Assembly (NCBI RefSeq): GCF_013385425.1
Contig: NZ_JACAQA010000002.1
Location: 124,001 to 188,000 of the forward strand
Length of the DNA: 64,000 nt
Direction of reading: 5' to 3'
Source: Pseudomonas gingeri
GTDB lineage: Bacteria > Pseudomonadota > Gammaproteobacteria > Pseudomonadales > Pseudomonadaceae
Shown piece after piece: positions 1 through 9,132 of this stretch (the stretch's first letter is position 1; every line of letters starts with the position of its first letter). Both the position numbers and the translations under genes were made by a program. Below the pieces are notes generated by a model, which was given only the letters and a program-made list of their open reading frames with translations, did no database searches and was not told where the DNA came from.

Positions 1-231
1 CGCCACGCCGCTGAGCACCGCCAGCAGGAAGGTGGTGCGGGTCAGGATGCCCGGGCGCAGAAAGCCCATGACGGCGCAGATCACCAGCAAGGTCAGTGCA
101 CCGAACAGGCAGCGCCAGAACACCACGTCCAGCACCGGCTGGCCGGACACCAGCACGAACCAGCCGATGGTCCCCGAGATCAACATGGCCGCGACCATTT
201 CCAGCGAGCCACGATGCAGTGATGTGTTCAT
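1..231 (-). CDS. EamA/DMT family transporter, N-terminal part (cut by window edge)
   Basis: The minus-strand frame starts with ATG at 231 and stays open to base 1, giving the first 77 residues only. The protein begins MNTSLHRGSLEM and continues with two hydrophobic stretches (around residues 12-30 and 35-75) separated by VFWRCLFGA, the usual opening of EamA drug/metabolite exporters of the inner membrane. Full-length family members are near 300 residues with ten helices, so most of the gene lies left of the window. It is transcribed away from the AsnC/Lrp regulator that starts 145 bp away, a common pairing in which the regulator controls an amino-acid or metabolite exporter. The substrate cannot be told from this fragment. 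Confidence 0.8.
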   Translation of the reverse strand, partial: MNTSLHRGSLEMVAAMLISGTIGWFVLVSGQPVLDVVFWRCLFGALTLLVICAVMGFLRPGILTRTTFLLAVLSGVA

Positions 232-376
232 GAATGAGTTCCTCTGAGTCAGCCTTGGACAGATGGCAAAAGTATGCCGATTCCTCCAGCCGCTTCTCCA
301 GCGCCAGAAATAGGCTAGACTTTGCTTCTGCCTTTCTTATCAAGGCAATTTTAGCGATTGACCTAACGAGACCGCC

Positions 377-814
377 ATGACTGACGAAATCGACCACTTA
401 TTGATCAGCGCCCTGATGAGCGACTCACGGCGTTCGCTCAAGGCTCTTGCGCAGGTCAGCGGGCTGTCCTCGCCCAGCGTCGCGGAACGCTTGCGCCGGT
501 TGGAAGAACGCGGCGTGATCAAGGGCTACACCGTCGATGTGGAACCCAAATCCTTCGGCTACCTGTTGCAGGCCATCGTGCGTATTCGCCCCCTGCCCGG
601 CCAGTTGCAGGAAGTGGAACGACAGATCCAGGCGATTCCCCAGTTCACCGAATGCGACAAGGTCACCGGCGACGATTGTTTTATCGCCCGTTTACATGTC
701 CGCGATATGGAGCAGCTCGATACGCTGCTGGACCGACTCAACCATCACGCCGAAACCAACACCGCCATCGTCAAGAAGACACCGATCAAGCGCCGCTTGC
801 CGCCGATGACCTGA
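377..814 (+). CDS. Lrp/AsnC family transcriptional regulator
   Basis: A 145-residue protein with the Lrp/AsnC layout. Residues 1-60 form the winged helix-turn-helix (SRRSLKALAQVSGLSSPSVA, then RLRRLEERGVIKGY). Residues 65-140 form the RAM ligand-binding domain (AIVRIRPLPGQLQEV, ECDKVTGDDCFIARLHV). Such regulators bind DNA as dimers or octamers and respond to amino acids. The gene is divergent from the EamA exporter at the left edge, so the likely target is the shared 145-bp intergenic region. The specific amino-acid effector is unknown. Confidence 0.92.
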   Translation: MTDEIDHLLISALMSDSRRSLKALAQVSGLSSPSVAERLRRLEERGVIKGYTVDVEPKSFGYLLQAIVRIRPLPGQLQEVERQIQAIPQFTECDKVTGDDCFIARLHVRDMEQLDTLLDRLNHHAETNTAIVKKTPIKRRLPPMT

Positions 815-1054
815 GATAATCCGTTCAACCCCGCGCCTCTGCGCAAAAACACAACGCGTCGTCGGGAAATACGCCATCAAACAGGTCGCCATACGGACTT
901 GAAATGGCGGAGGTACACACTCGGCACGCTATAAGAAATCGCCCACGCCCCGATAGGCCGAAACCTTCAACACACGTGGGGGCCCAACGGCTGGCGAAGG
1001 CCCACCGCTGGGTTATCATTCACCCATCACCCCTTATCCATCGGATACCCTCCC

Positions 1055-2110
1055 ATGCCCACTCTTACCCAAGCCGCCCCCGCCCGAGGCTGGTCGCTCT
1101 GGTGGAAACCATTGCTGTTTCTCGCCGTCGCCGCCATCGGCCTGTACTACGTCAAATGGTCGCCCTATTACGCCAAGGCCTTCGTCGCCGCCGACAGTCA
1201 CAGCATCGGCGCCTCGATCATCAACGACAACCCGGCCTCGCCGGTCGCCGCCGCGCTGGCCTACGCCCAGGTGTACTTCCTGGCGATCTGGAAAGCCGCG
1301 GTACTGGCAGTGATCCTCGGCTCGCTGCTGCAAGTGCTGATTCCCCGCGACTGGCTGTTGCGCCTGTTCGGGCGCGCCGGTTTCGCTTCGACCCTGCGCG
1401 GTGGCCTGTTCGCCCTGCCCGGCATGATGTGTTCGTGCTGCGCGGCACCGGTAGCGGCCGGGATGCGTCGACAGAACGTCTCGGTGGGCGCGGCGCTGGC
1501 GTTCTGGATCGCCAACCCGGTGCTCAACCCGGCGACCCTGGTGTTCATGGGCTTCGTGCTGGGCTGGGGCTTTACCGCGATTCGCCTGGTGGCGGGCCTG
1601 GTGCTGGTACTGGGGGTTTCGCTGGTGGCACAACGGGTCGCCCGTCCGGAAACCTTGCCGGAAGCGGCGGTGGAAGCCGTGGTCGATGCCAGCAGCCCGG
1701 ACCAGAGCAGCTTTATGGCACGCTGGGGCAAGACCCTGTGGCAACTGTTCTGGACCACCATCCCGATCTATATCCTGGCGGTGCTGTTGCTGGGCGCGGC
1801 GCGGGTCTGGCTGTTTCCCCATGTGGATGGCGCCATGGGCAACAGCCTGCTGTGGCTGGTACCGCTGGCGATTATCGGAACCTTGTTCGTGATCCCGACG
1901 GCGGCCGAGATTCCCATCGTGCAGACCATGATGACCCTGGGCCTGGGCACCGCGCCGGCCGTGGCACTGCTGCTGACCCTGCCGAGCATCAGCCTGCCGT
2001 CGCTGCTGATGCTGCGCAAGGAGTTCGACGCCAAGGTGCTGGTGACCGTGGCGGTGCTGACGATGCTGGTGGGTGTGGTCAGCGGGCTGGTGGCCATGCT
2101 GGTCTTGTAA
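1055..2110 (+). CDS. Permease of the ArsP/DUF318 type with a CSCC motif
   Basis: A 351-residue polytopic inner-membrane protein with about eight to ten hydrophobic segments. It carries the family signature in two repeats: GMMCSCCAAPVAAGMRR near residue 127 followed by ANPVLNPATL, and later TAAEIPIVQTM. This is the PF03773 permease family, which contains ArsP organoarsenical exporters and predicted Cu/Zn efflux permeases. The clustered cysteines suggest binding of a thiophilic metal or metalloid, but that is inference. It stands alone: 240 bp follow the AsnC gene and the next gene runs the other way. No metal regulator lies beside it. Confidence 0.82.
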   Translation: MPTLTQAAPARGWSLWWKPLLFLAVAAIGLYYVKWSPYYAKAFVAADSHSIGASIINDNPASPVAAALAYAQVYFLAIWKAAVLAVILGSLLQVLIPRDWLLRLFGRAGFASTLRGGLFALPGMMCSCCAAPVAAGMRRQNVSVGAALAFWIANPVLNPATLVFMGFVLGWGFTAIRLVAGLVLVLGVSLVAQRVARPETLPEAAVEAVVDASSPDQSSFMARWGKTLWQLFWTTIPIYILAVLLLGAARVWLFPHVDGAMGNSLLWLVPLAIIGTLFVIPTAAEIPIVQTMMTLGLGTAPAVALLLTLPSISLPSLLMLRKEFDAKVLVTVAVLTMLVGVVSGLVAMLVL

Positions 2111-2124
2111 GACGCACTACCCAC

Positions 2125-3225
2125 TCAACGCCTTTGGCGGCGGCTCCTGAGATACTCCAGCACCGCCGCCTGCTCCCCGGCAAACTCGATCCGCTCGCCT
2201 TTGCTTTCACGCTGGAAGGCGTACATCGGGTCGTAATATTCGTTCAGCAAACCTTCGATCCACCCCCGGTGCAGCTCCACCGCACCGCTACGCTCCTGCT
2301 CTTCCAGCGCCGCCTGCATCAAGGCCTTCATCCGCTGGTGTCGCTCGCCACCAAGGCGCTTGTGGATGTTGTCCAGGCTGCCCAGCAGTCGCTCGGCAAA
2401 CAACCGGAATCCCTGATCGGCATACACCGCGACGAATTCCGCGCAGAGATCAACCACATAGTCCCGCAGGATGCGCTCGACCCGGCTCTCCAGGCTGTCT
2501 TCAAGCCAGACCATGGGAAACCGTTGCATCCCCTGGAACAGCGTCAGTGGCAAGGCACAACGCCCGACCATGCGGCTCTCATCCTCCAGCACGAAGGATT
2601 CGATGCCCCGGTCCTGCTTCTTCAGCAGGTCCACGGCCAGACGGTTTTCAAAGTCGATATTCGACGGCTGGCCGGTAGCGCGCTTGCCGAAGCTGGAACC
2701 GCGATGGTTGGCGTGCCCCTCCAGGTCCAGGCTGTTTTCCAGTTGAACGATCACATCGGTCTTGCCGGTCCCCGTCATGCCCCCCAGCAAGACGAAGTCC
2801 GCCTGGGCCACGGCCAGCTCAATGGTCTGCATCAGAAAGCTGCGCATCGCCTTGTAGCCACCAGCGACGCGTGGAAAGTCGATCCCCGCGTCGCGAAGCC
2901 ACTGCTGGACAATCTGCGAACGCAGCCCGCCACGAAAGCAATACAGCACGCCGTCGGGATGGGCGCGGGTGAAATCGGCCCAGGCCTGGAGCCGGGCCGC
3001 CTTGACCTCGCCGCCCACCAGTTGGTGACCGAGGACAATCGCGGCCTGCTGCCCGTGCTGCTTGTAACAGGTGCCCACTCGTTGCCGCTCGAGGTCGGTC
3101 ATCAGCGGCAGGTTGACCACCCCGGGAAAGGCGCCCTTGTTGAATTCGACAGGCGCCCGGGTATCCATCATCGGTGTGTCATTGAGAAACAAACTGCGGT
3201 AGTCGGTGATATCACGGGACATCAA
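2125..3225 (-). CDS. mnmH: tRNA 2-selenouridine/geranyl-2-thiouridine synthase
   Basis: The 366-residue protein (SelU/YbbB) replaces sulfur by selenium in 2-thiouridine at the wobble position of tRNAs for Lys, Glu and Gln, through a geranylated intermediate. An N-terminal rhodanese domain carries the active cysteine in [11 protein letters not shown] (Cys96). A P-loop domain follows with Walker [10 protein letters not shown] (about 148-156). Both match the family in order and spacing. The ATG overlaps the stop of selD by 4 bp (ATGA), so the two are translationally coupled and SelD's selenophosphate is the likely substrate. No selA or selB is visible here. Confidence 0.95.
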   Translation of the reverse strand: MMSRDITDYRSLFLNDTPMMDTRAPVEFNKGAFPGVVNLPLMTDLERQRVGTCYKQHGQQAAIVLGHQLVGGEVKAARLQAWADFTRAHPDGVLYCFRGGLRSQIVQQWLRDAGIDFPRVAGGYKAMRSFLMQTIELAVAQADFVLLGGMTGTGKTDVIVQLENSLDLEGHANHRGSSFGKRATGQPSNIDFENRLAVDLLKKQDRGIESFVLEDESRMVGRCALPLTLFQGMQRFPMVWLEDSLESRVERILRDYVVDLCAEFVAVYADQGFRLFAERLLGSLDNIHKRLGGERHQRMKALMQAALEEQERSGAVELHRGWIEGLLNEYYDPMYAFQRESKGERIEFAGEQAAVLEYLRSRRQRR

Positions 3226-4256
3226 TACACCTCTACCGCGTGGCTCTGTCGCTCTACCAGTTGGCCGATGGGCTCAAGCTCCAGGCCCAGTTCGGCAGCC
3301 ACGGCGAGGAACTCGGCCTCGCCTTCGGCGCTGACCGCCACCAGCAGCCCACCGCTGGTCTGCGGGTCGCAGAGCACGCGCTTGTGCAATTCGCGCAGAG
3401 GCCCGACCTTGCTGGCGTAGCTGTCGTAATTGCGCAGGGTACCGCCGGGCACGCAGCCCTGATCCAGGTAATACTCGACGGCCGGCAGGCGCGGCACCTG
3501 CTCATACACGATACGCGCGGTCAGGCCACTGCCATCGGCCATTTCCACCAGGTGACCCAGCAGGCCGAAGCCGGTGACGTCGGTCATCGCGGTAACCCCC
3601 GCAAGCTTGCCGAAGCGACTGCCGGGTTTGTTCAGGGTGCACATCCAATCCCGGGCCACGCCAACGTCTTCGCTGCGCAACTTGCCTTTCTTTTCCGCGG
3701 TGGTCAGCACGCCGATCCCCAGGGGTTTGGTCAGGTACAGCTTGCAGTCGGCCGTCGCGGTGTCGTTGCGCTTCATATGGCGCTTTTCCAGCAGACCGGT
3801 CACCGCCAGGCCAAAAATCGGCTCGGGGGCGTCGATCGAGTGACCGCCGGCCAACGGGATACCCGCCGCGTCGCACACCGCGCGCCCTCCACGAATTACT
3901 TCACGGGCGATTTCCGGGGCCAGCAGGTTCACCGGCCAGCCAAGAATGGCGATGGCCATGATCGGATCGCCACCCATGGCGTAGATGTCACTGATGGCGT
4001 TGGTGGCGGCAATCCGACCGAAATCGAAGGGATCGTCGACGATCGGCATGAAAAAGTCGGTGGTGGAGACCACGCCACGCTCTTCATCGATGGCATACAC
4101 CGCGGCATCGTCACGCGAGGCATTGCCGACCCAGAGTTTCGGGTCGAGGTTCTGCGCGCCACTGCCGGCCAGGATCACTTCCAGCACCTGGGGCGAGATC
4201 TTGCAACCACAGCCGGCGCCGTGGCTGTACTGGGTCAGACGAATCGGTTCGCTCAT
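3222..4256 (-). CDS. selD: Selenide, water dikinase (selenophosphate synthetase)
   Basis: A 344-residue enzyme that makes selenophosphate from selenide and ATP. The N-terminus has SHGAGCGCK with the catalytic Cys16 and Lys19, equivalent to Cys17 and Lys20 of E. coli SelD. Further signatures are [40 protein letters not shown] and the C-terminal [11 protein letters not shown]. The position 16 residue is Cys rather than Sec, so no recoding is needed. It is the first gene of a two-gene operon with mnmH, which points to tRNA selenation as its main local use. Confidence 0.96.
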   Translation of the reverse strand: MSEPIRLTQYSHGAGCGCKISPQVLEVILAGSGAQNLDPKLWVGNASRDDAAVYAIDEERGVVSTTDFFMPIVDDPFDFGRIAATNAISDIYAMGGDPIMAIAILGWPVNLLAPEIAREVIRGGRAVCDAAGIPLAGGHSIDAPEPIFGLAVTGLLEKRHMKRNDTATADCKLYLTKPLGIGVLTTAEKKGKLRSEDVGVARDWMCTLNKPGSRFGKLAGVTAMTDVTGFGLLGHLVEMADGSGLTARIVYEQVPRLPAVEYYLDQGCVPGGTLRNYDSYASKVGPLRELHKRVLCDPQTSGGLLVAVSAEGEAEFLAVAAELGLELEPIGQLVERQSHAVEVY

Positions 4257-4471
4257 CGGTACACCTCAATCCGTTTCAAATTCCATCGAGTTTAACAGAG
4301 CCATCGACACCGGGCCCGGATCAGACATGGCCCAATCGTGAGCTTGCCCGGCCCGATTGGCGCTCATGCCCGGGGATTTGCGGCTCAACATCGAGCTGCC
4401 CCACCGGCGAGCCATTGCCCGCCTCCCCGGCCCCTGTATCGACCTCCAACAAAAACGGGAACCCTCCTACC

Positions 4472-5797
4472 ATGAACAAGGCAAAACTGAGCCTCGCCTG
4501 GCAGATCGTCATCGGTCTGCTGCTGGGCATCGCCGTCGGCGCGCTCCTCAACCACTCCAGCGCGGACAAGGCCTGGTGGATCGGCACAGTCCTGCAACCG
4601 GCGGGCGACCTGTTTATCCGCCTGATCAAGATGATCGTCATCCCGATCGTGATTTCCTCGTTGATCGTCGGTATCGCCGGGGTCGGCGACGGCAAGAAAC
4701 TCGGACGCATCGGTTTCAAGACCTTGCTGTACTTCGAGATCATCACCACCGTGGCAATTATTGTCGGTCTGGTCCTGGCGAACCTGTTCCAACCCGGCCA
4801 TGGCATCGACATGAGCCTGCTGGGCACCACGGACATCTCCCAGTACGAGAAAACCACCAACGAAGTGCAGGCCAACCACGCCTTTATCACCACCCTGCTG
4901 AACCTGGTGCCGTCGAATATCTTCGCCGCCCTCGTACGCGGCGACATGCTGCCGATCATCTTCTTCTCGGTGATGTTCGGCCTCGGTCTGTCGAGCCTCA
5001 AGGACGAACTGCGCCTGCCCCTGGTCGGGGTGCTGGAGGGCGTCTCGCAAAGCATGTTCAAGGTCACCCATATGATCATGCGCTACGCCCCGCTCGGGGT
5101 TTTCGCCCTGATTTCGGTGACTGTGGCCAACTTCGGCTTCGCCTCGCTGTGGCCGCTGGCGCGCCTGGTGACCCTGGTGTACGCCGCCATCGCATTTTTC
5201 GGCGTGGTGGTGTTCGGGCTGGTGGCGCGGATCTGCGGCTTCTCGGTGTTCCGACTGATCCGTATCCTCAAGGCCGAACTGATCCTCGGTTTCTCCACCG
5301 CCAGTTCGGAAACCGTGCTGCCACGGATCATCGAAAAGATGGAAGCCTTCGGCGCGCCACGGGCCATCAGCCGTTTTGTGGTGCCCACCGGCTATTCCTT
5401 CAACCTCGACGGCTCGACCCTGTACCAGAGCATTGCGGCAGTGTTCATTGCCCAGTTGTACGGGATCGACCTATCCCTCGGTCAGCAGATCACCCTGGTG
5501 CTGACCCTGATGGTGACGTCCAAGGGCATCGCCGGGGTGCCGGGAGTGTCATTCGTGGTGCTGCTGGCCACCTTGGGCAGCGTCGGCATTCCCCTCGAAG
5601 GCCTGGCGTTCATTGCCGGCGTGGACCGCATCATGGACATGGCCCGCACCGCGCTGAATATCGTCGGCAATGCCCTGGCGGTGGTGGTCGTGGCGCGCTG
5701 GGAAGGCCTGTACGATGACGCGGCGGGCGAGCGTTACTGGCAATCGCTGTCGCGGCCGCAAGCGGACGAGGAGCAGGCGTTTGTCCCGGCGCGTTAA
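4472..5797 (+). CDS. gltP: Proton/dicarboxylate-glutamate symporter (DAACS family)
   Basis: A 441-residue inner-membrane symporter of the GltP/DctA family that takes up glutamate or aspartate with protons. The start at 4472 gives MNKAKLSLAWQIVIGLLLG, the usual N-terminus. The upstream in-frame ATG at 4415 would add 19 non-conserved residues. Family landmarks are the serine-rich FSTASSETVLPRI (HP1 loop), the TM7 region SFNLDGSTLYQ and the TM8/HP2 stretch VTSKGIAGVPG. Length fits E. coli GltP (437). The gene lies alone between selD (opposite strand) and an AraC regulator that begins 50 bp downstream. Glutamate versus C4-dicarboxylate preference is not certain from motifs alone. Confidence 0.88.
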   Translation: MNKAKLSLAWQIVIGLLLGIAVGALLNHSSADKAWWIGTVLQPAGDLFIRLIKMIVIPIVISSLIVGIAGVGDGKKLGRIGFKTLLYFEIITTVAIIVGLVLANLFQPGHGIDMSLLGTTDISQYEKTTNEVQANHAFITTLLNLVPSNIFAALVRGDMLPIIFFSVMFGLGLSSLKDELRLPLVGVLEGVSQSMFKVTHMIMRYAPLGVFALISVTVANFGFASLWPLARLVTLVYAAIAFFGVVVFGLVARICGFSVFRLIRILKAELILGFSTASSETVLPRIIEKMEAFGAPRAISRFVVPTGYSFNLDGSTLYQSIAAVFIAQLYGIDLSLGQQITLVLTLMVTSKGIAGVPGVSFVVLLATLGSVGIPLEGLAFIAGVDRIMDMARTALNIVGNALAVVVVARWEGLYDDAAGERYWQSLSRPQADEEQAFVPAR

Positions 5798-5847
5798 CGG
5801 ATAGACTGACGCGAGACACCTGAATGACCACCCTGGAGGTCGATCCC

Positions 5848-6687
5848 ATGGCGCATTTATCGCCCAAGCTCAGCAGCATGTCCCCCGACGTGTTCCGCTT
5901 CGAGATCAGCGAAAGCACAGGTTATGCCCAGGACTGGCACGCCCACGACTGTCATATGCTGCTGTTACCGCGCCAGGGCGGGTTGTTCCTGTCGACCGAA
6001 AGCAACAGCAATGCGCTCCACGTCTCGCGCCAGGCCTTTTCCCTGGTGCCAGCGGATTTCGCCCACTCGACCCAGGCCGCCCCGGGTCGGGAGAAACACG
6101 TGGCGCTCTACGTCGACTCGCACTACATCAATCACCAGGGTCGGCTCGACGGCTACCAGGCCTTTGCCGAACAGGCTGATCGTTCGGGGATCTGGCAAGG
6201 CAGCGAGACCCTCGACAGCATCCTGCGCCTGCACGACCAGCTGGCGTCGGGATGCTCGGCCGAAGCCTTCCAACGCCAGGTCCCGCACCTCAACCACCTG
6301 CTGTTCGAAGAGTGCGCCCGACTGATTGCCCGCCAGCAACCGCCGACGCAGCACAGCGATAGCCAGCGCAATGCCCTGCTGGTCCGCGATATCCAGCGCT
6401 ATGTGCGCGAACACCTGCAGGACGAGCTGAATGTCGACCTTATCGGCTATCAGTTCCACCTGTCGCGGCGCCACCTCACCCGCCTGTTCAAGGCCTGCAC
6501 CGATGAAACCCTGGTGGATTTTACCAATCGCACTCGGGTCGAAACCGCCGCCCAACTGATCTCCAGCAGTTCCCTGTCGATCCTCGAGGTCAGCCTGGCC
6601 GTGGGCATCGATTCGCCTTCCTACCTGGCGCGCCTGTTCAAGCGCTACCTGGGCCTGGTGCCCAGCGACCTGCGCAAGCCACATTGA
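5848..6687 (+). CDS. AraC family transcriptional regulator with cupin sensor domain
   Basis: The start at 5848 follows GGAGGT with 7 nt spacing, giving 279 residues; an upstream ATG at 5824 has no comparable site. The N-terminal half is a cupin-like sensor (WHAHDCHMLLLPRQGG, then FSLVPADFAHS). The C-terminal 100 residues hold two helix-turn-helix motifs (ELNVDLIGYQFHLSRRHLTR and SILEVSLAVGIDSPSYLARL). It precedes the phzF-like/ridA-like pair by about 100 bp on the same strand, so it may control that pair or gltP behind it. No effector is suggested. Confidence 0.85.
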   Translation: MAHLSPKLSSMSPDVFRFEISESTGYAQDWHAHDCHMLLLPRQGGLFLSTESNSNALHVSRQAFSLVPADFAHSTQAAPGREKHVALYVDSHYINHQGRLDGYQAFAEQADRSGIWQGSETLDSILRLHDQLASGCSAEAFQRQVPHLNHLLFEECARLIARQQPPTQHSDSQRNALLVRDIQRYVREHLQDELNVDLIGYQFHLSRRHLTRLFKACTDETLVDFTNRTRVETAAQLISSSSLSILEVSLAVGIDSPSYLARLFKRYLGLVPSDLRKPH

Positions 6688-6787
6688 GGTCATGGCCCAA
6701 ACGTTCGCTTGCAGGACCCGATCCACCTAGAACCTGTCGCTGTCCGTTGCCAGAATCGACCTTATCCACCGTGTCGTGAGGTCAGGT

Positions 6788-7696
6788 ATGAGTGATGTAC
6801 AGGTTGTAGAAGTCTTCAAATCGAAACAGGGTGGCGGCAACCCCGCCCCCATCGCCGTCGCGGCCGACGGCCTGAGCGCCGAGCAGATGACCGCTATCGC
6901 CCGCGCCTACGGCCATGAAAGCGGCTTTGCCTTCACCCCGCAGGATCAGGCCAGCCACGACTACCATTTCCGTTTCTTCGTCCCCTTGCATGAAATGAGC
7001 ATGTGCGGCCACGCCACCATCGGCACCGTCTGGCTGCTGCAACAACTCGGCAAGCTCGACCGCCAGCAGCTGTCCATCCAGACCCAAAGTGGCACCGTGA
7101 CCGCGCATATCCAGGGCAAGCCGGGTGATGACGCCTTTATCGAGATTTCCCAGCCGGCGGGCGTGGTGAGCAAGGTCGAGGATGCCGAGATACGGGCACG
7201 GATCATCGAGGCCATCGGCCTGCAAGCGGACGACATCCTCGACCTGCCGTTCCTGAACGCCGCCACCAGCCGCATCAAGACCCTGGTTCCGGTCAAGACC
7301 CCGGCCCTGCTGGATGCCGCGCGTCCCGACTCGCCGCGCATCAAGGACCTGTGCGAGCAGATCGACTCCACCGGGCTCTACCTGTTCTGTCCACGTCCGG
7401 ACATCGCCCGGCAGTTCGACAGCCGGCAATTCCCCAAGGCCTCGGGCTATCCCGAAGACGCCGCCACCGGCATTGCCGCCACGGCCCTGGCGTTCGGCCT
7501 GCTGGAGTACGGCATGATCGAGGCCGATGAACAGCCGATCCTGGTGCATCAGGGCCGGGCCATGGGTCGACCCTCCGATATCTACGTGCGCCTGGACCTG
7601 GACGCAGGCAGTGCGCAGCCGGTCGGTTGTTATGTCGGTGGCTACAGCGCGTTTGCCGCCGAACAGCAACCGGCGGGAGAGCAGCATGAGCGCTGA
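6788..7696 (+). CDS. PhzF family isomerase-like protein
   Basis: A 302-residue member of the PhzF/diaminopimelate-epimerase-fold family. The start at 6788 is chosen because TGAGGT lies 6 nt upstream; a GTG at 6776 is in frame but overlaps that site. Visible signatures are FKSKQGGGNPAPIAV at the N-terminus, GHESGFAF around the expected catalytic acid, MCGHATIGTV, and GYPEDAATGIAATAL in the second lobe. No other phenazine genes are present, so this is not evidence for phenazine production. Most such proteins are isomerases or epimerases of unknown substrate. Its 3' end overlaps the RidA-like gene by 11 bp, implying a joint step in amino-acid metabolism. Confidence 0.88.
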   Translation: MSDVQVVEVFKSKQGGGNPAPIAVAADGLSAEQMTAIARAYGHESGFAFTPQDQASHDYHFRFFVPLHEMSMCGHATIGTVWLLQQLGKLDRQQLSIQTQSGTVTAHIQGKPGDDAFIEISQPAGVVSKVEDAEIRARIIEAIGLQADDILDLPFLNAATSRIKTLVPVKTPALLDAARPDSPRIKDLCEQIDSTGLYLFCPRPDIARQFDSRQFPKASGYPEDAATGIAATALAFGLLEYGMIEADEQPILVHQGRAMGRPSDIYVRLDLDAGSAQPVGCYVGGYSAFAAEQQPAGEQHER

Positions 7697-8195
7697 AATC
7701 CGCCAATGGCTGCCGTTCTCCAAAGTCCGACAACCCTACCAGGCATTGCTCTGGGCGATTTACCGCGAGGCGCCGCACAGCTTCGTGGTCCCGACACACT
7801 TCAAGTTGAGCGTGCGTGACGGCAACCTGCTGTGGGTATCGGGCCAGGTGCCGCGCTTCAACCATGAGATTCGCCATACCGGGATCGTCGGCCAGGATAT
7901 TTCCCTGGAGCAGGCGCGGGAAGCGGCCCGACTGTGCACGGCAAACTTCCTGTCGATTGTCGCCGCCGCCTGCGATGGCGACCTGGAACGTGTCGAGCAG
8001 ATCGTTCGCATCACCGGTTATGTACGGGCCCCCTCGGATTTCGGCGCTCAATCCGAGGTGATCAACGCGGCCTCCGAAGTCCTGGTCCAGGTCTTCGGCG
8101 ACCGTGGCCGACATGCGCGCTCGGCCATCGGCGTGCAGTCCCTGCCAGGTGGCGCGGCGGTGGAGATAGAAGGTGTGGTTCGATTGAAGGATTAA
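7686..8195 (+). CDS. RidA/YjgF family protein (enamine/imine deaminase-like)
   Basis: A 169-residue protein, longer than classical RidA (about 130) because of an N-terminal extension of roughly 35 residues. The core runs from LSVRDGNLLWVSGQVPR through GQDISLEQAREAARLCTANFLSIVAAACDG to RGRHARSAIGVQSLPGGAAVEIEG. The arginine in RSAIGV matches the carboxylate-binding Arg of active RidA proteins. The family hydrolyses reactive enamines and imines made by PLP enzymes. Its start lies inside the phzF-like gene (11 bp overlap), so the two are co-translated. The substrate is unknown. Confidence 0.87.
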   Translation: MSAEIRQWLPFSKVRQPYQALLWAIYREAPHSFVVPTHFKLSVRDGNLLWVSGQVPRFNHEIRHTGIVGQDISLEQAREAARLCTANFLSIVAAACDGDLERVEQIVRITGYVRAPSDFGAQSEVINAASEVLVQVFGDRGRHARSAIGVQSLPGGAAVEIEGVVRLKD

Positions 8196-8252
8196 ACGGC
8201 GTTTTCCTTTACCATTCGCTTACTTCGGACGGTAAAGGGAGCACCAGGCCAC

Positions 8253-9086
8253 ATGGATCAGCGCACAGCAATCACCGACTGGGTCCGGCGGGCGCCACAA
8301 TCCAGCCCGCTGGAGCGTATTGAAGCATTCTTTTCCGGCCACGGCTTCGACCCTCATCGCCACGACACCTACGCCATCGGCTGCACCTTGTCCGGCGTGC
8401 AGAGTTTCAAATATCGCGGCAGCCAGCGCCATAGCCTGCCCGGCGGTACCTTGGTACTGCACCCGGACGAGGTGCACGACGGCGAGGCCGGGACGCGGGA
8501 TGGCTTCAAGTACCGCATGGTCTACGTGCAACCCTCCCTGATCCAATCGGCACTGGGCGGGCAGCCCCTGCCCTTTGTTCCAGGCGGTATCAGTCACGAT
8601 CCGCGCCTGCGCCGGGCCACCGAAGCCCTGCTGCGGGGCATGGACAACGTCCTTGATCCACTGGAGGAGGAAGACGCGCTGTTCGACCTGGCCCAGACCC
8701 TGAATGCGCTCTGTGGCGCACCACGCCAGCCGCGAAGCTTCGATTACCAGGCGGCGGAACGGGCTCGAGCGTACATTCACAGCGCCCTGGATCGCACGGT
8801 TACCCTCGATGAGCTGGCCGAACACAGCGGGCGTGATCGCTGGAATCTGTCACGGGACTTTCGAATGCTGTTCGGCACCAGCCCTTATCGCTACCTGAGC
8901 ATGCGCCGCCTGGACCTCGTCCGGTCATTGCTGGTTCAGGGTCGATCACTGGCCGAGGCGGCGTTGATCGCCGGCTTTACCGACCAGAGTCATATGACCC
9001 GCCAGTTCGGCAAGACCTTCGGTCAGTCGCCGGGACGCTGGCTGAACATGCAGCGCCTGCACAATCGTACAAGCGGTCGACACTGA
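8253..9086 (+). CDS. AraC family transcriptional regulator
   Basis: A 277-residue regulator. The N-terminal AraC-type binding domain shows HRHDTYAIGCTLSGVQSF and LHPDEVHDGEAG, where the histidines line a cupin pocket. The C-terminus has the double helix-turn-helix (VTLDELAEHSGRDRWNLSRD and SLAEAALIAGFTDQSHMTRQ). It starts 57 bp after the RidA-like gene on the same strand and is followed 46 bp later by a small cupin gene. It could regulate the phzF/ridA pair, the cupin, or both. Confidence 0.87.
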   Translation: MDQRTAITDWVRRAPQSSPLERIEAFFSGHGFDPHRHDTYAIGCTLSGVQSFKYRGSQRHSLPGGTLVLHPDEVHDGEAGTRDGFKYRMVYVQPSLIQSALGGQPLPFVPGGISHDPRLRRATEALLRGMDNVLDPLEEEDALFDLAQTLNALCGAPRQPRSFDYQAAERARAYIHSALDRTVTLDELAEHSGRDRWNLSRDFRMLFGTSPYRYLSMRRLDLVRSLLVQGRSLAEAALIAGFTDQSHMTRQFGKTFGQSPGRWLNMQRLHNRTSGRH

Positions 9087-9132
9087 AATGCAGCTAGGCT
9101 GGGTCTTAGTCATCCGCTCAGAGGTCCAGCCC

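Noticed and set aside
904..3420. Long plus-strand frame of 838 codons across the permease and mnmH region.
   Set aside because: It runs through two clear genes in other frames (ArsP-type permease and MnmH), lacks a coherent domain and has Arg/Gly/Pro-rich composition typical of a shadow frame in high-GC DNA.
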